From Phycisphaerae bacterium (GTDB lineage: Bacteria; Planctomycetota; Phycisphaerae; Sedimentisphaerales; Anaerobacaceae), in contig JAQTLP010000001.1 in the NCBI GenBank assembly GCA_028714855.1, forward strand, positions 126,572-190,571: a DNA stretch of 64,000 bases. The letters are read 5' to 3'. A program made the translations under genes and the position numbers. Positions 17,579-25,531 of the stretch are shown one piece after another; position 1 is the stretch's first letter; each line of letters begins with the position of its first letter. The notes below the pieces were generated by a model, which was not told the DNA's origin, did not search any database, and worked only from the letters and a program-made list of their open reading frames with translations.

Positions 17579-18250
17579 TTATTCGGCCTTTTCAAGCCAG
17601 AATTCGCAAAATAGTCTTAAGTCATTGAAGTCGACGTTCCCGTCAATATCAAGGTCTGCTCCCTGACACCAGCCGGGCTCGTTACAGCCTGTTTGCAGCC
17701 AGTGGGAGGCGAGTATTGCATAATCATTAAAATCAACTTTGGTGTCTTGATCTAAGTCTGGTCGGACATGGTTAAAGATAAGAGTATAAAGCGGCTCGGT
17801 TGTACTCACGTCGTAATTATAGAATTCAACGTTGCAGTAACCTGTATCTACAGCATTATAATCAATAATGAACCAGTCACCCGCATCCGGGTCTTCACCT
17901 CCATAGAAATCAAACCCGAAACCGGGATATTCGATTTTCACCACATAAGCAAAGTCACCGGCAGCAGGCAAACAAGAGCCGGGACACTCATATCCATTAC
18001 AATCTCTTCCGTATAAAATATTTGTATCTTCCGTGACCAGAGCGCCGCCATACCACTCCTCAGCAACATCCGAACTGACAATAATCGTCAGTTTGGTCTC
18101 AACCATAACATCCCGGTATACGAAGGGGATACAGGGATCGGCTAATTCAAGGGGTGTGCTGCCATCAGAAAGGCATACTCTTGTCGAAACCTCTCCTGCC
18201 GCCATTGAGGTAATGCCAAAAAATAACATAAAGGCTATTATCTTTTTCAT
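17579..18250 (-). CDS. Secreted protein with C-terminal dockerin-type repeats
   Basis: A 223-residue protein. It has a signal peptide (MKKIIAFMLFFGITSMAAGE) and an uncharacterised beta-rich, Cys-containing body (residues about 22-165). At the C-terminus two calcium-binding dockerin-type repeats appear: DLDQDTKVDFNDYAILASHW and DLDIDGNVDFNDLRLFCEFW, each with the D-x-D-x-D/N-F-N-D loop. In planctomycetes such repeats are common on secreted proteins and need not indicate a cellulosome. It lies 242 bp upstream of, and on the same strand as, the C39-fusion gene, with no recognised terminator or promoter between, so cotranscription is possible but not shown. Confidence 0.85.
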   Translation of the reverse strand: MKKIIAFMLFFGITSMAAGEVSTRVCLSDGSTPLELADPCIPFVYRDVMVETKLTIIVSSDVAEEWYGGALVTEDTNILYGRDCNGYECPGSCLPAAGDFAYVVKIEYPGFGFDFYGGEDPDAGDWFIIDYNAVDTGYCNVEFYNYDVSTTEPLYTLIFNHVRPDLDQDTKVDFNDYAILASHWLQTGCNEPGWCQGADLDIDGNVDFNDLRLFCEFWLEKAE

Positions 18251-18780
18251 AATTTATTCTCCCACAAAAAAGTTGTTCTTGTCAAAGCGAACACAGTATA
18301 AAACTAAAATGCTACTGCCGAGAAAAGTACAAAACGCCTAATTGTCATCCATCATCAGCCCCTCATGCAAATGTGACAACATTCTGCACAACTCTTTCAC
18401 ATAAATCAATGGAATAAAAAAACTATGGTGCTCACAGACTTAAAAATCGCTTTTTAAGCTGGTATGGTATTTGCTATTACGTATTCGTATACGAATTAAT
18501 GTAATATTATTACGTATACGTATTACGAAGACACTCATTCGTAAGCGGAGCGAAATCGTACAAGGAGGTGCGGGGGAAAATTGAGAGTAAATTTCAATCA
18601 AAAGCGAGGGTAGGCAGACAGCAAAACCGGAAATTTCGAAAAGATTTTTACTGCTTTTGTCGTAATAAGTTAGCTCAAAAAGCACAAATCAGACAAGCAT
18701 TTTTTTCGCATCAAACGCGCAAGTCCCTCCAATTGCAGAGACAGCAAAAAAAGCGATATCTCGGAAAATTGGAGCTTAAT
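18251..18780. other. Intergenic region before the phage module
   Basis: About 530 bp without a convincing gene. It holds two dyads with a CGTATACG core (annotated separately) and an AAGGAGG at 18562-18568. A GTG at 18568 is in frame with the portal gene and would add 71 residues, but that extension is Lys/Arg/Gln-rich low-complexity sequence and the GTG overlaps the Shine-Dalgarno-like motif, so I treat it as noncoding. Confidence 0.5.
18483..18522. promoter_or_regulatory. Two palindromes sharing the core CGTATACG
   Basis: A perfect 14-bp palindrome attcgtatacgaat lies at 18483-18496 and a perfect 12-bp palindrome tacgtatacgta at 18511-18522. The identical 8-bp cores start 27 bp apart. The arrangement resembles a pair of operators for a dimeric regulator ahead of the phage head genes. 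No promoter could be placed with confidence. Confidence 0.5.
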
Positions 18781-20298
18781 ATGGGATTCGACCTCAGCAT
18801 TTTCAAAGACCCACAATTTGAGAGCGATTATGTCGAGTGGCTCGTTGATGAGCAATCGGCAGATATTCAGACGCACTTTTCAAAACTGTGGGAATACTAT
18901 GCAAACCGGATGATAGAGAGCGATAGCTCGGGGATTTCTGACAAACGAGCAAGCGAATCGGGACGGTGCTACGTTCAGGCACAAGAACACGGGCTGCCTC
19001 CGAGGATAACAGGGGTTGTACACTCAGTAAATGCAGGAATTTTCGGCGCACGGTCAATCAAAGACGTGCAGCGGAAAGAAGTGGTGATAGAAAACGATAT
19101 CGCGTGGCGAATAAATGCGGCGGTGGATTTTTTGTTCGGCAAACCAATAAGTTTTATAAGCCGGGCGCCGGACGGCCTTAAACGAGCAGAAATTGAATCT
19201 ATATTGAAGGCTGTGTTTGAGGCCAATGGCGCTATCGGCTTTTTTCAGGATATGGCGGTGCTTGGAAGCGTCTATGGTTTTGTCGATTGTATTGTCAGGC
19301 CTGGCAGTGAGATTTTAGAGCAATTCACTTCTTCTTCCTCCCAAACTCTCCCGTTCAACAATGTGCTGCAATTAGCACAAACAATCGGCTTAGAACTTAT
19401 CGAGGCGCCAAGAGCACTGCCTGTTCTGGAAGAAAACGACTATAAAAAAATCAGATATTACGTTCAGCATTTCTACCAGAAGAGAAACGCGATCAACAAG
19501 AAAAGCTCTTTTCTGGCAAGGCTATTGCTGCAAGGCAAACGGAGCGGTGACAGCCGGGAGACGATTGCAGTGACGGAAATTATTTCGGCAACAGGGTGGC
19601 AGAGGTATGAGAACAAACAACTTGCGGGAGAAGGCGAATTGCCCTGGGGATTTTTGCCGGTGGTGCATATCCAAAATATCGCTCAGCCATATTACTACGA
19701 AGGCCTAAGCGATGTTGAGCCGTTAATACCGCTGCAGGATGAGCTTAATACAAGATTGAGTGACAGGGCAAGCAGGATTACGTTCCAGTCGTTTAAGATG
19801 TATTTAGGCAAAGGGATAGAAGGCTTCGAGGACAGACCCGTCTCGCCGGGCATGATGTGGTACACCGATAATCCGGAGGCAACTATCGAAGAGTTCGGCG
19901 GAGACGCAACAACACCGAGTGAAGACCTGCACATTGCGGAAATTAGAGAAGCGATGGACAAAGCCAGCGGGGTGACGCCAGTGGTAGCCGGGGTTTTGAA
20001 GAATAAGCTCGGCAACCTTACAAGTGCAGTGGCCCTTAAACTTACGCTTATGGGGATGCTCTCAAAGAACGAACGAAAGAGATTCAGTTACAGCGACGGC
20101 CTCAAAAGAATCTGCAAGATGGTTCTGGATATACTCGACGGGGCTAATATTTACAGGACCGATGCTGCTGATAGAGAGATAGATATTATTTTCTCCAACC
20201 CTCTACCCGAAGATACGATGGAAAAGCTAAAGGAAGCAGAGATTAAAAAAGAGTTGGGCGTACCAACTGAGCAGGTGCTCAAAGAGTTAGGTTATTAA
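18781..20298 (+). CDS. Phage portal protein (SPP1 gp6-like)
   Basis: About 505 residues from ATG 18781, preceded by TTGGAGC. The sequence fits the SPP1 Gp6-type portal family: DIAWRINAAVDFLFGKPISF is the characteristic N-terminal block, LNTRLSDRASRITFQSFKMY and KASGVTPVVAGVLKNKLGNL lie in the central and crown regions, and the C-terminus has SNPLPEDTMEKLKEAEIKKE. By family knowledge twelve copies form the DNA entry ring at one capsid vertex. No terminase gene precedes it, although terminase normally lies directly upstream. It starts a six-gene rightward module. A longer GTG start at 18568 is possible but looks unlikely. Confidence 0.85.
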   Translation: MGFDLSIFKDPQFESDYVEWLVDEQSADIQTHFSKLWEYYANRMIESDSSGISDKRASESGRCYVQAQEHGLPPRITGVVHSVNAGIFGARSIKDVQRKEVVIENDIAWRINAAVDFLFGKPISFISRAPDGLKRAEIESILKAVFEANGAIGFFQDMAVLGSVYGFVDCIVRPGSEILEQFTSSSSQTLPFNNVLQLAQTIGLELIEAPRALPVLEENDYKKIRYYVQHFYQKRNAINKKSSFLARLLLQGKRSGDSRETIAVTEIISATGWQRYENKQLAGEGELPWGFLPVVHIQNIAQPYYYEGLSDVEPLIPLQDELNTRLSDRASRITFQSFKMYLGKGIEGFEDRPVSPGMMWYTDNPEATIEEFGGDATTPSEDLHIAEIREAMDKASGVTPVVAGVLKNKLGNLTSAVALKLTLMGMLSKNERKRFSYSDGLKRICKMVLDILDGANIYRTDAADREIDIIFSNPLPEDTMEKLKEAEIKKELGVPTEQVLKELGY

Positions 20299-20324
20299 AT
20301 CATAATGCAGGAGTCAAAATCCAA

Positions 20325-20855
20325 ATGAGTCAGATCGACACAGATGAAAATATTTTGTCAGAGACAGAAGCGGGACAGGAAGAGGCCGGAAACAGTCTGA
20401 AACTTGTTCCGGTAGCAGAGTCGATTCGCTATCGCAAGAGAGCACAGAGTGCCGAGAAGAAAATCGAAACTCTGACTGAGGAATTAGCCGAGGCAAAGTC
20501 GCAAACCTCCGAAATGACCAAGGAATTGAGCAGTGTCAAGCTGGAACAAAAGCTGATACACAAACTGGCCGCTGCGGGGGCTATTGATGTGGAAGCAGCG
20601 GCATTAATTGCCAAAGCCAAAATAGGAGAAGATACAGAAGCGGATTTGGACGGCGTAATTGGGCAGTTAAAAAAAGAAAAGCAATATTTGTTCTCCGGCA
20701 CCGGATCTGCTGTGACAGCGAAAAAGACCGCAGGAGCCAAGGACCGGACGCAAAACAGCCAGACAATACTCGAAAGAGCAGCTAAAAAAGCGGCAACAAC
20801 CGGTAATAGAACAGATTTGCAGGAGTATCTGAAACTGCGAAGAAATTTTGTTTGA
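20325..20855 (+). CDS. Probable phage scaffold-like protein
   Basis: A 176-residue, highly charged protein, 26 bp after the portal gene and 55 bp before the capsid gene. Residues about 30-85 form a predicted coiled coil (AEKKIETLTEELAEAKSQTS), followed by an Ala-rich helix (DVEAAALIAKAKIGE) and a basic C-terminus ending in KLRRNFV. Its position between portal and capsid, its length, and its coiled coil with basic tail are those of head scaffolding proteins. The assignment rests on context and composition rather than a motif. Confidence 0.65.
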   Translation: MSQIDTDENILSETEAGQEEAGNSLKLVPVAESIRYRKRAQSAEKKIETLTEELAEAKSQTSEMTKELSSVKLEQKLIHKLAAAGAIDVEAAALIAKAKIGEDTEADLDGVIGQLKKEKQYLFSGTGSAVTAKKTAGAKDRTQNSQTILERAAKKAATTGNRTDLQEYLKLRRNFV

Positions 20856-20910
20856 TTGTAATGAAAAACCAGCCCATCACAAGCGGGCATAAATAAAAGG
20901 AGAAAAACAG

Positions 20911-22065
20911 ATGGCTTTTACAGGAAAAGCAACATATTCAGCGGGCACGACTCTGCCGGAACTGGCGGAAGATGTGTCGGATTTGATTGGAATAATTTCG
21001 CCTTATGAAACACCTTTGCTGAACGCCTTAGGTGACCCAATGAAAGAGGCAAGCAGTACGCACCACGAATGGCTCGAAGACGAACTTTTACCAAACAAAG
21101 ACGCAATCAACGACAGCACCTACACCAACCCGACTTCCGATACCGACTTTGTGGTTGACCACGGCAGCAGATTCCGGGCGGGCGACCAAATTCAGGTTGA
21201 AGGGTCAGAGGAATTGATGCTGGTGACAGCCGTCAACAGCGACACGCTGACGGTGATTCGCGGCTACGCCGGCACCGCTGCAGAGGCGCTCGCCGACAAT
21301 AAGATAATTAACATCCTCGGCAATGCGGCTCTAGAAGGCGGGGACAAACCCGGCAACAGATTTACCACACGCACCAGGTGCGGCAACTATACACAGATAT
21401 TCACTGCCGCGGTGGAAGTAAGCGGAACGGACATAGCTGCCAGCCATCTGGGCCTATCAGACGAGATGGATTATCAAAAGCAGGAACGGCTGCGCGAACT
21501 GATTCGGGACCTAGAGAACACGGTCATCAACGGCGGTCAGCCGGCGAGCAACCCAGAGGGCAGCGACTCGGCGCGGAGGTCGATGAAAGGCATTATTAAG
21601 CACCTGGCGACAAATGTTTTCCATACCGGCGACAGCGATTTCCCAATCGGCAGCGACCTTGACGAAGCAAAGATTAACTATGTGCTGCGCAAGATTTGGG
21701 AAAGCAGCAGCGGCAACGTGGACCTGATTGTCGTCGGCGGTTTCCAGAAGCGGAAGATAAACGCTTTCTGTGCCGACAGCCGTAGCTACGCAGCAAACGA
21801 TACCACATTCACCGATATGGTTAGTATTTATGAAAGCGATTTCGGTGTTTGCAGGATTGTTACAACGCGGTGGATGCCGCAGGATGCGGCGCTGCTGCTG
21901 GATTCTTCGCGCATCAGCGTGCTGCCACTAGCGGGGCGGAGCTTTTACTTCAAGCCATTGGCAAGCAGCGGTGACTATGAGTGCGGAGAGGTGATCGGCG
22001 AATACACGCTGGAACTAAAGAATGAGGCGGCACACGGCCTTATTCGTGATTTGAGCACCGACTAA
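20911..22065 (+). CDS. Phage major capsid protein, SU10 type (DUF5309-like)
   Basis: A 384-residue protein that I recognise as the SU10 major head family: the N-terminus AEDVSDLIGIISPYETPLLN is characteristic, followed by the inserted beta domain (about residues 60-110, with DQIQVEGSEELMLVTAVNSD) and C-terminal RIVTTRWMPQDAALLLDSSR and FYFKPLASSGD. It would adopt the HK97 fold and build the icosahedral shell. GGAG precedes the ATG at good spacing. Codons and frame look intact, so the protein should be made if transcribed. A strong hairpin lies in the gap to the next gene. Confidence 0.88.
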   Translation: MAFTGKATYSAGTTLPELAEDVSDLIGIISPYETPLLNALGDPMKEASSTHHEWLEDELLPNKDAINDSTYTNPTSDTDFVVDHGSRFRAGDQIQVEGSEELMLVTAVNSDTLTVIRGYAGTAAEALADNKIINILGNAALEGGDKPGNRFTTRTRCGNYTQIFTAAVEVSGTDIAASHLGLSDEMDYQKQERLRELIRDLENTVINGGQPASNPEGSDSARRSMKGIIKHLATNVFHTGDSDFPIGSDLDEAKINYVLRKIWESSSGNVDLIVVGGFQKRKINAFCADSRSYAANDTTFTDMVSIYESDFGVCRIVTTRWMPQDAALLLDSSRISVLPLAGRSFYFKPLASSGDYECGEVIGEYTLELKNEAAHGLIRDLSTD

Positions 22066-22103
22066 CAACTGGGGGGCTACCCATCACACGTATTGGCAAG
22101 GGG

Positions 22104-22135
22104 GTGCCCAGAGACTTCATATGGTCTTTGGGCAC
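22104..22135 (+). other. 12-bp-arm hairpin after the capsid gene
   Basis: gtgcccagagac (22104-22115) and gtctttgggcac (22124-22135) pair over 12 positions with one G-T pair and an 8-base loop. There is no T tract, so it is not a classical terminator. It may protect the 3' end of the capsid message or attenuate the downstream genes. Confidence 0.7.
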
Positions 22136-22173
22136 TCAATCCTGCCGGTCAGATGAAATTGGAGCTATAAACA

Positions 22174-22830
22174 ATGGTTAAATTTGCAAACGATGTGGAC
22201 ATTTTGAAGTACGAACCGGCACTGTTTGGAGAATTGCATCTGCCATGGCAGGTATTGGCGGCAGGGAGCGGCGGGGTGCTCAGCGGGACGACATTTACAG
22301 CAAGCGGTGCAGATTTCGTAAACGCTCAGATAACAGCAGGCCAGGTTATACATCTGCATTCCGCAGATGATTCCCTAGATGGTGCGTATGAGATAGTTTC
22401 GGTCAACTCGGCGACAGAGCTTACAGTCTCGGTAGTCAGAACAGATTCGGGCGATGAACCAATAGCTCCGCCAGCGGCCACTGATATAACCTACCGCATC
22501 AGCACGTTCGGGCCGCAGGCCGGTGAAGCCGGTTTTCAGTTGACGGAATACTTCGGCATCCGGCCGGGTAATCCTGCAAGCGATATAGACGCGGAGGATA
22601 TTTTAGATGCCGATGTGCTAAGAACAGCATCAGTCTTTGCGGTCATATCAAGCATCTATACGATGTTAGCCAATAATGCTGAGGATGAGAATTTCTGGAA
22701 GAAAAGCCTGCATTACCAAAAGCTTTTTGAGAAGGTGAGGGAACGGTGCCGGCTAAGCATAGATACTGATGGTGATGGCACAGCCGATACCACTAAATCG
22801 GGAGCATCCAGAAAACTGGTACGTGATTAA
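22174..22830 (+). CDS. Phage head-tail adaptor-like or decoration protein (uncertain)
   Basis: A 218-residue protein in the phage module. Residues about 25-110 form a beta-rich region (QITAGQVIHLHSADDSLDGA then YEIVSVNSATELTVSVVR) that resembles a similar inserted beta segment in the capsid protein here (RAGDQIQVEGSEELMLVTAV). The C-terminal part is helical (SIYTMLANNAEDENFWKKSL) and ends with DTDGDGTADTTKSGA, a pattern common in head-completion or adaptor proteins. I do not recognise the family firmly; position after the capsid favours adaptor or head completion. Confidence 0.6.
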   Translation: MVKFANDVDILKYEPALFGELHLPWQVLAAGSGGVLSGTTFTASGADFVNAQITAGQVIHLHSADDSLDGAYEIVSVNSATELTVSVVRTDSGDEPIAPPAATDITYRISTFGPQAGEAGFQLTEYFGIRPGNPASDIDAEDILDADVLRTASVFAVISSIYTMLANNAEDENFWKKSLHYQKLFEKVRERCRLSIDTDGDGTADTTKSGASRKLVRD

Positions 22831-22849
22831 TCCACAGGGGGCAGGCAAA

Positions 22850-23056
22850 ATGAGCGACGCGAAAAACCAAAATCAGCGCACCTGGCGGTTTGACCGCAGG
22901 GTAAACCTTTCTGTGCTGATTCAACTGGCGTTTTTGGCCTCGCTGATTATGGGAAGCTGGGTCAATCTGCAAAACCAGCTTAATTTGCTGCAGCACGATG
23001 TAACAGCACTGCTCGCCAGCCAAAAGAGCTTTGAGCAGAAGCTCGAATCACTTTAG
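22850..23056 (+). CDS. Small phage-module membrane protein, ended by an amber codon
   Basis: A 68-residue protein from ATG 22850 (an earlier in-frame ATG at 22769 overlaps the preceding gene and is less likely). A basic N-terminus (NQNQRTWRFDRRVNLSVLI) leads into one membrane segment (about residues 20-38, LSVLIQLAFLASLIMGSW) and a short coiled coil (LQNQLNLLQHDVTALLASQK). This layout recurs in small phage-lysis or spanin-like proteins. The frame stops at TAG 23054-23056 but continues sensibly after it (next entry). It is followed by a lipoprotein gene, so a two-component spanin-like pair is possible. Confidence 0.6.
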   Translation: MSDAKNQNQRTWRFDRRVNLSVLIQLAFLASLIMGSWVNLQNQLNLLQHDVTALLASQKSFEQKLESL

Positions 23057-23140
23057 GCAAAAAACATTTCGTATGAGTATCGCCTGCGAATGTTAGAGAA
23101 ACAATTTCCGGAAGCAACCGCAGAGGACAAGTCTTATTAA
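23057..23140 (+). other. In-frame continuation of the small membrane gene beyond the amber stop
   Basis: Directly after TAG 23054-23056 the same frame reads 27 further codons (AKNISYEYRLRMLEKQF...) and then stops at TAA 23138-23140. The stretch is amphipathic, carries on the coiled-coil character and looks coding, which suggests either a nonsense mutation or amber read-through. Confidence 0.5.
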
Positions 23141-23158
23141 ATGTAAAGGAGAAATATT

Positions 23159-23740
23159 ATGAGAAAAATTTTAGCAAGTATGTTGTTAGGATTTTGCTTT
23201 TTGTCGGCCGGCTGTGAGAGTCTGCGTTTTGCGCCATCAGAGACGCAGAAACAAAACGCATGGCTGCATAATCGGACGGCGGCGATAACCACGGAAACAG
23301 CAAAGAGTGAAAATACCTCGGAGCAGCTTCAGGCCTTAACGAAACTGGCTGAACTGCAAAGCAGGGCGTTTGTATCTTACAATGGCCTGCCAAAGGAGTT
23401 TCCACAGGCGGAAACGGCGGAAGATTGTCTCGCTCAGTCGAACCGGCAACTCACACAAACGGCTTTGGCTCAATCAGCCGAAAGGCCTGATACGTGGCAG
23501 GCGGCTGATTCGGTGCTCGAATTGGCTATCGGCGTATGCGCATTATTCGGCGGCGTGTTTGGGACAAGGGCGGTGAGATTCTTAAGGGATGCTCAAATTA
23601 AATCGAAGGCCTTGAAGGAAATTGTCGAAGGCAATGAGCTATTTAAAAAGCAGAACCAGTCTTCTGTGGAAGCTTTCAAGCAGGCCCAGCAGAACCAGTC
23701 GCCCGAGACCCGCCAAATCGTCGCTGAAATGAAATCATAA
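23159..23740 (+). CDS. Phage-module lipoprotein
   Basis: A 193-residue lipoprotein: MRKILASMLLGFCFLSAGC has a lipobox LSAG|C at Cys19. The body has a Gln/Ala-rich helical region (residues about 40-125), one hydrophobic segment (LELAIGVCALFGGVFG, near residue 125) and a charged helical C-terminus. AAAGGAG precedes the ATG. It closes the phage module and is followed by a terminator. Together with the preceding small inner-membrane-type protein it could be an outer-membrane spanin partner; that is an inference from order and topology. Confidence 0.65.
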   Translation: MRKILASMLLGFCFLSAGCESLRFAPSETQKQNAWLHNRTAAITTETAKSENTSEQLQALTKLAELQSRAFVSYNGLPKEFPQAETAEDCLAQSNRQLTQTALAQSAERPDTWQAADSVLELAIGVCALFGGVFGTRAVRFLRDAQIKSKALKEIVEGNELFKKQNQSSVEAFKQAQQNQSPETRQIVAEMKS

Positions 23741-23769
23741 AATGATGCGTCAAAGTCTGTTTCGTAAAA

Positions 23770-23803
23770 CAAAGGGCTGTGAAAAAACACAGTCCTTTTT
23801 TTA
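23770..23803 (+). terminator. Terminator closing the phage module
   Basis: aaagggctgtg pairs with cacagtccttt (one G-T pair) around a poly-A loop, followed by a T run at 23795-23802. Confidence 0.88.
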
Positions 23804-23919
23804 TTATTTCATTTTTACAAAACCGCCGTCACAACTTGCGGCCCTACAGTGGTGAAAAAATAAACGAGTGCAAACCGGTATCAGCTTTGGTAGAATCAAT
23901 GTAAGGATTAAGGGAATAA

Positions 23920-24729
23920 ATGAGCGAAATAGAAATTAACACTCAATATCAGAAGCGGAAAATATCAAAACTGGCTATTGCTTCCCTAATACTGCCCGTT
24001 GTACTTTTCATGGGCGGGATATTAAGCGAGATATTCATTGCTCGTTTAAAGTTAGAATTAGAATTGGTTGGGATTACTCTAATAATAATTGCCGCACCTG
24101 CAGGTCTTATTTTGAGTGTTATAGCATTGGTGTTAATTAGAAGGAGTAAAGGGGCGTTAAGTGGAAAAGGATTTGCAATAGGCGGGATAATTATCTCTGT
24201 GATTCTTCTCCTTTTATTAGCCTCTGTAGTCTGTATTTCTTGTTATGTGCTTTGTTATGAAACGCCATACGATGATTCTAATCCGAAAGCTATTGTAGCT
24301 AAAATCGAAAACAACTGCGGTTTTAAATTTCCTGCAAAAATAGAGTCTTTAAAAGCTGCAGACAAATTCGCTGGCGGAATAGACCGGCCCTATGTTTTTG
24401 TAATTAATTTTACCACTGATAAAACCGGTTTTGTTGAATTAAGAGATTCTTTTTCTCAAATAGGTGGTTGGTCGGAAGAAATAACCTTAAAAGAAGGCGA
24501 TAACATACGTGATAAGAGTGGCTCCTGGTCCAGAAACGCTCCGCAATGGTGTAGTGAAAAAATTCCTAGAGGCAAGACTTATGAAAGCTTTTTGTTATGC
24601 AAGAATGATATAGGCCTACTTGATACCATTTTTGTTGAAGTAGCAAACTCCGGAGAGGTTGTTGTATATATGTACGGCTGGGGAGATAGCCGACAAAAAG
24701 AGAAAAAGAATGATTTGAAATTAAAGTGA
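23920..24729 (+). CDS. DUF4190-like membrane protein
   Basis: A 269-residue protein. A hydrophilic N-terminus with KISKLAIASLILPVVLF and two further hydrophobic helices ending in KGFAIGGIIISVILLLLL (up to about residue 110) fit the DUF4190 membrane-anchor module. The remaining 155 residues are an uncharacterised, probably extracytoplasmic domain with three further cysteines and Trp-rich segments (GGWSEEIT, SWSRNAPQWC). Base composition is more AT-rich than its neighbours. Its function is unknown; it stands alone after the phage module. Confidence 0.75.
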   Translation: MSEIEINTQYQKRKISKLAIASLILPVVLFMGGILSEIFIARLKLELELVGITLIIIAAPAGLILSVIALVLIRRSKGALSGKGFAIGGIIISVILLLLLASVVCISCYVLCYETPYDDSNPKAIVAKIENNCGFKFPAKIESLKAADKFAGGIDRPYVFVINFTTDKTGFVELRDSFSQIGGWSEEITLKEGDNIRDKSGSWSRNAPQWCSEKIPRGKTYESFLLCKNDIGLLDTIFVEVANSGEVVVYMYGWGDSRQKEKKNDLKLK

Positions 24730-25027
24730 AAAACAAGGGGAATTATGAGAGTTTATAAAGCTGCGTATAAAAACTTGGGTTGTAGTATAGATGATGAAAG
24801 AAACTTTCTATATGGCTATGAATTGTATGGACGGCAGGGCGCGTTGATAGATTTATTATTTTCTATTTATTACTTTCTATTTACATTTCGTCGCCGATTG
24901 GCAAGAACAACAAATCATAAATCATAATTAATAAATCGAAAATTAAAAATTGGGTCGATTCAAACCGGAAGGTTCAAGAAATCTGCTCGACATCTAAAGC
25001 ATAGCCGCCCGACAAACCTCGGACCCG

Positions 25028-25402
25028 CTAACCCGATTTCAGCCAGGTGAGCGCCTCGTCGGGGTCAGCGAACTGCTTGACTCTTATGCCCAGAATGGTT
25101 GCCACATTATTAAAGAACTTAAACTCGTGACCGTGGGGTGATGCCGGGTCAGAAACAGCAGCTATTTTGAATTCCGGTCCTACGCCGATTTTCATAAGCA
25201 TATCGGGCAGGTCATCTATTTGCGATATGGTAAACTTGGGCTGCATCTGCCGAAAATCGATAAGAATCTTGTGCGAGCCGTGCTCTTTTGCAAAAGGATA
25301 CAGTTCCTCGGCAAACCTTTTGTGCTCATCCCAGTCCATAACGCCGGACGCCTTCACGCTCACAATCCGGTCTTTTTCCAGATAATCAATCGTCCAGTCC
25401 AT
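25028..25402 (-). CDS. STAS/SpoIIAA-like protein
   Basis: A 124-residue cytosolic protein. MDWTIDYLEKDRIVSVKASG and the alternating beta-alpha pattern (HKILIDFRQMQPK, KIAAVSDPAS, FADPDEALTWL) match the SpoIIAA-like/STAS-like family (length about 120). In STAS regulators a phosphorylatable Ser follows the DF motif; here the position has Arg/Gln, so classical anti-anti-sigma phosphorylation is doubtful. It is divergent from the DUF503 gene at 25532. Confidence 0.75.
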   Translation of the reverse strand: MDWTIDYLEKDRIVSVKASGVMDWDEHKRFAEELYPFAKEHGSHKILIDFRQMQPKFTISQIDDLPDMLMKIGVGPEFKIAAVSDPASPHGHEFKFFNNVATILGIRVKQFADPDEALTWLKSG

Positions 25403-25531
25403 TGCCTATCCCTCGGTAAAGTGTTATGGGCTTACACATTCAGTAAATCAACCGTTTTTGTAGTTTTCAACATAAATTTAAAAAAATTCAAACTGTTGAA
25501 AGACTTACCACAAAGCCTACAATGTGGGGTT

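Noticed and set aside
18568-18780. 71-residue N-terminal extension of the portal protein from GTG 18568
   Set aside because: The GTG overlaps the AAGGAGG motif, and the extension is low-complexity Lys/Arg/Gln sequence unlike portal proteins; ATG 18781 fits better.
22769-22849. Earlier start (ATG 22769) for the small phage membrane protein
   Set aside because: It overlaps the preceding gene by about 60 bases and adds residues without membrane-protein character.
24745-24927. 60-residue ORF after the DUF4190-like gene
   Set aside because: It has no recognisable domain and becomes AT-rich repeat-like sequence at its end; too weak to call, though GGGGAAT before the ATG leaves a small doubt.
25220-25531. 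Long in-frame N-terminal extension of DUF503
   Set aside because: It runs antisense over the STAS-like gene and does not match the family, which starts at MIVGVLT.
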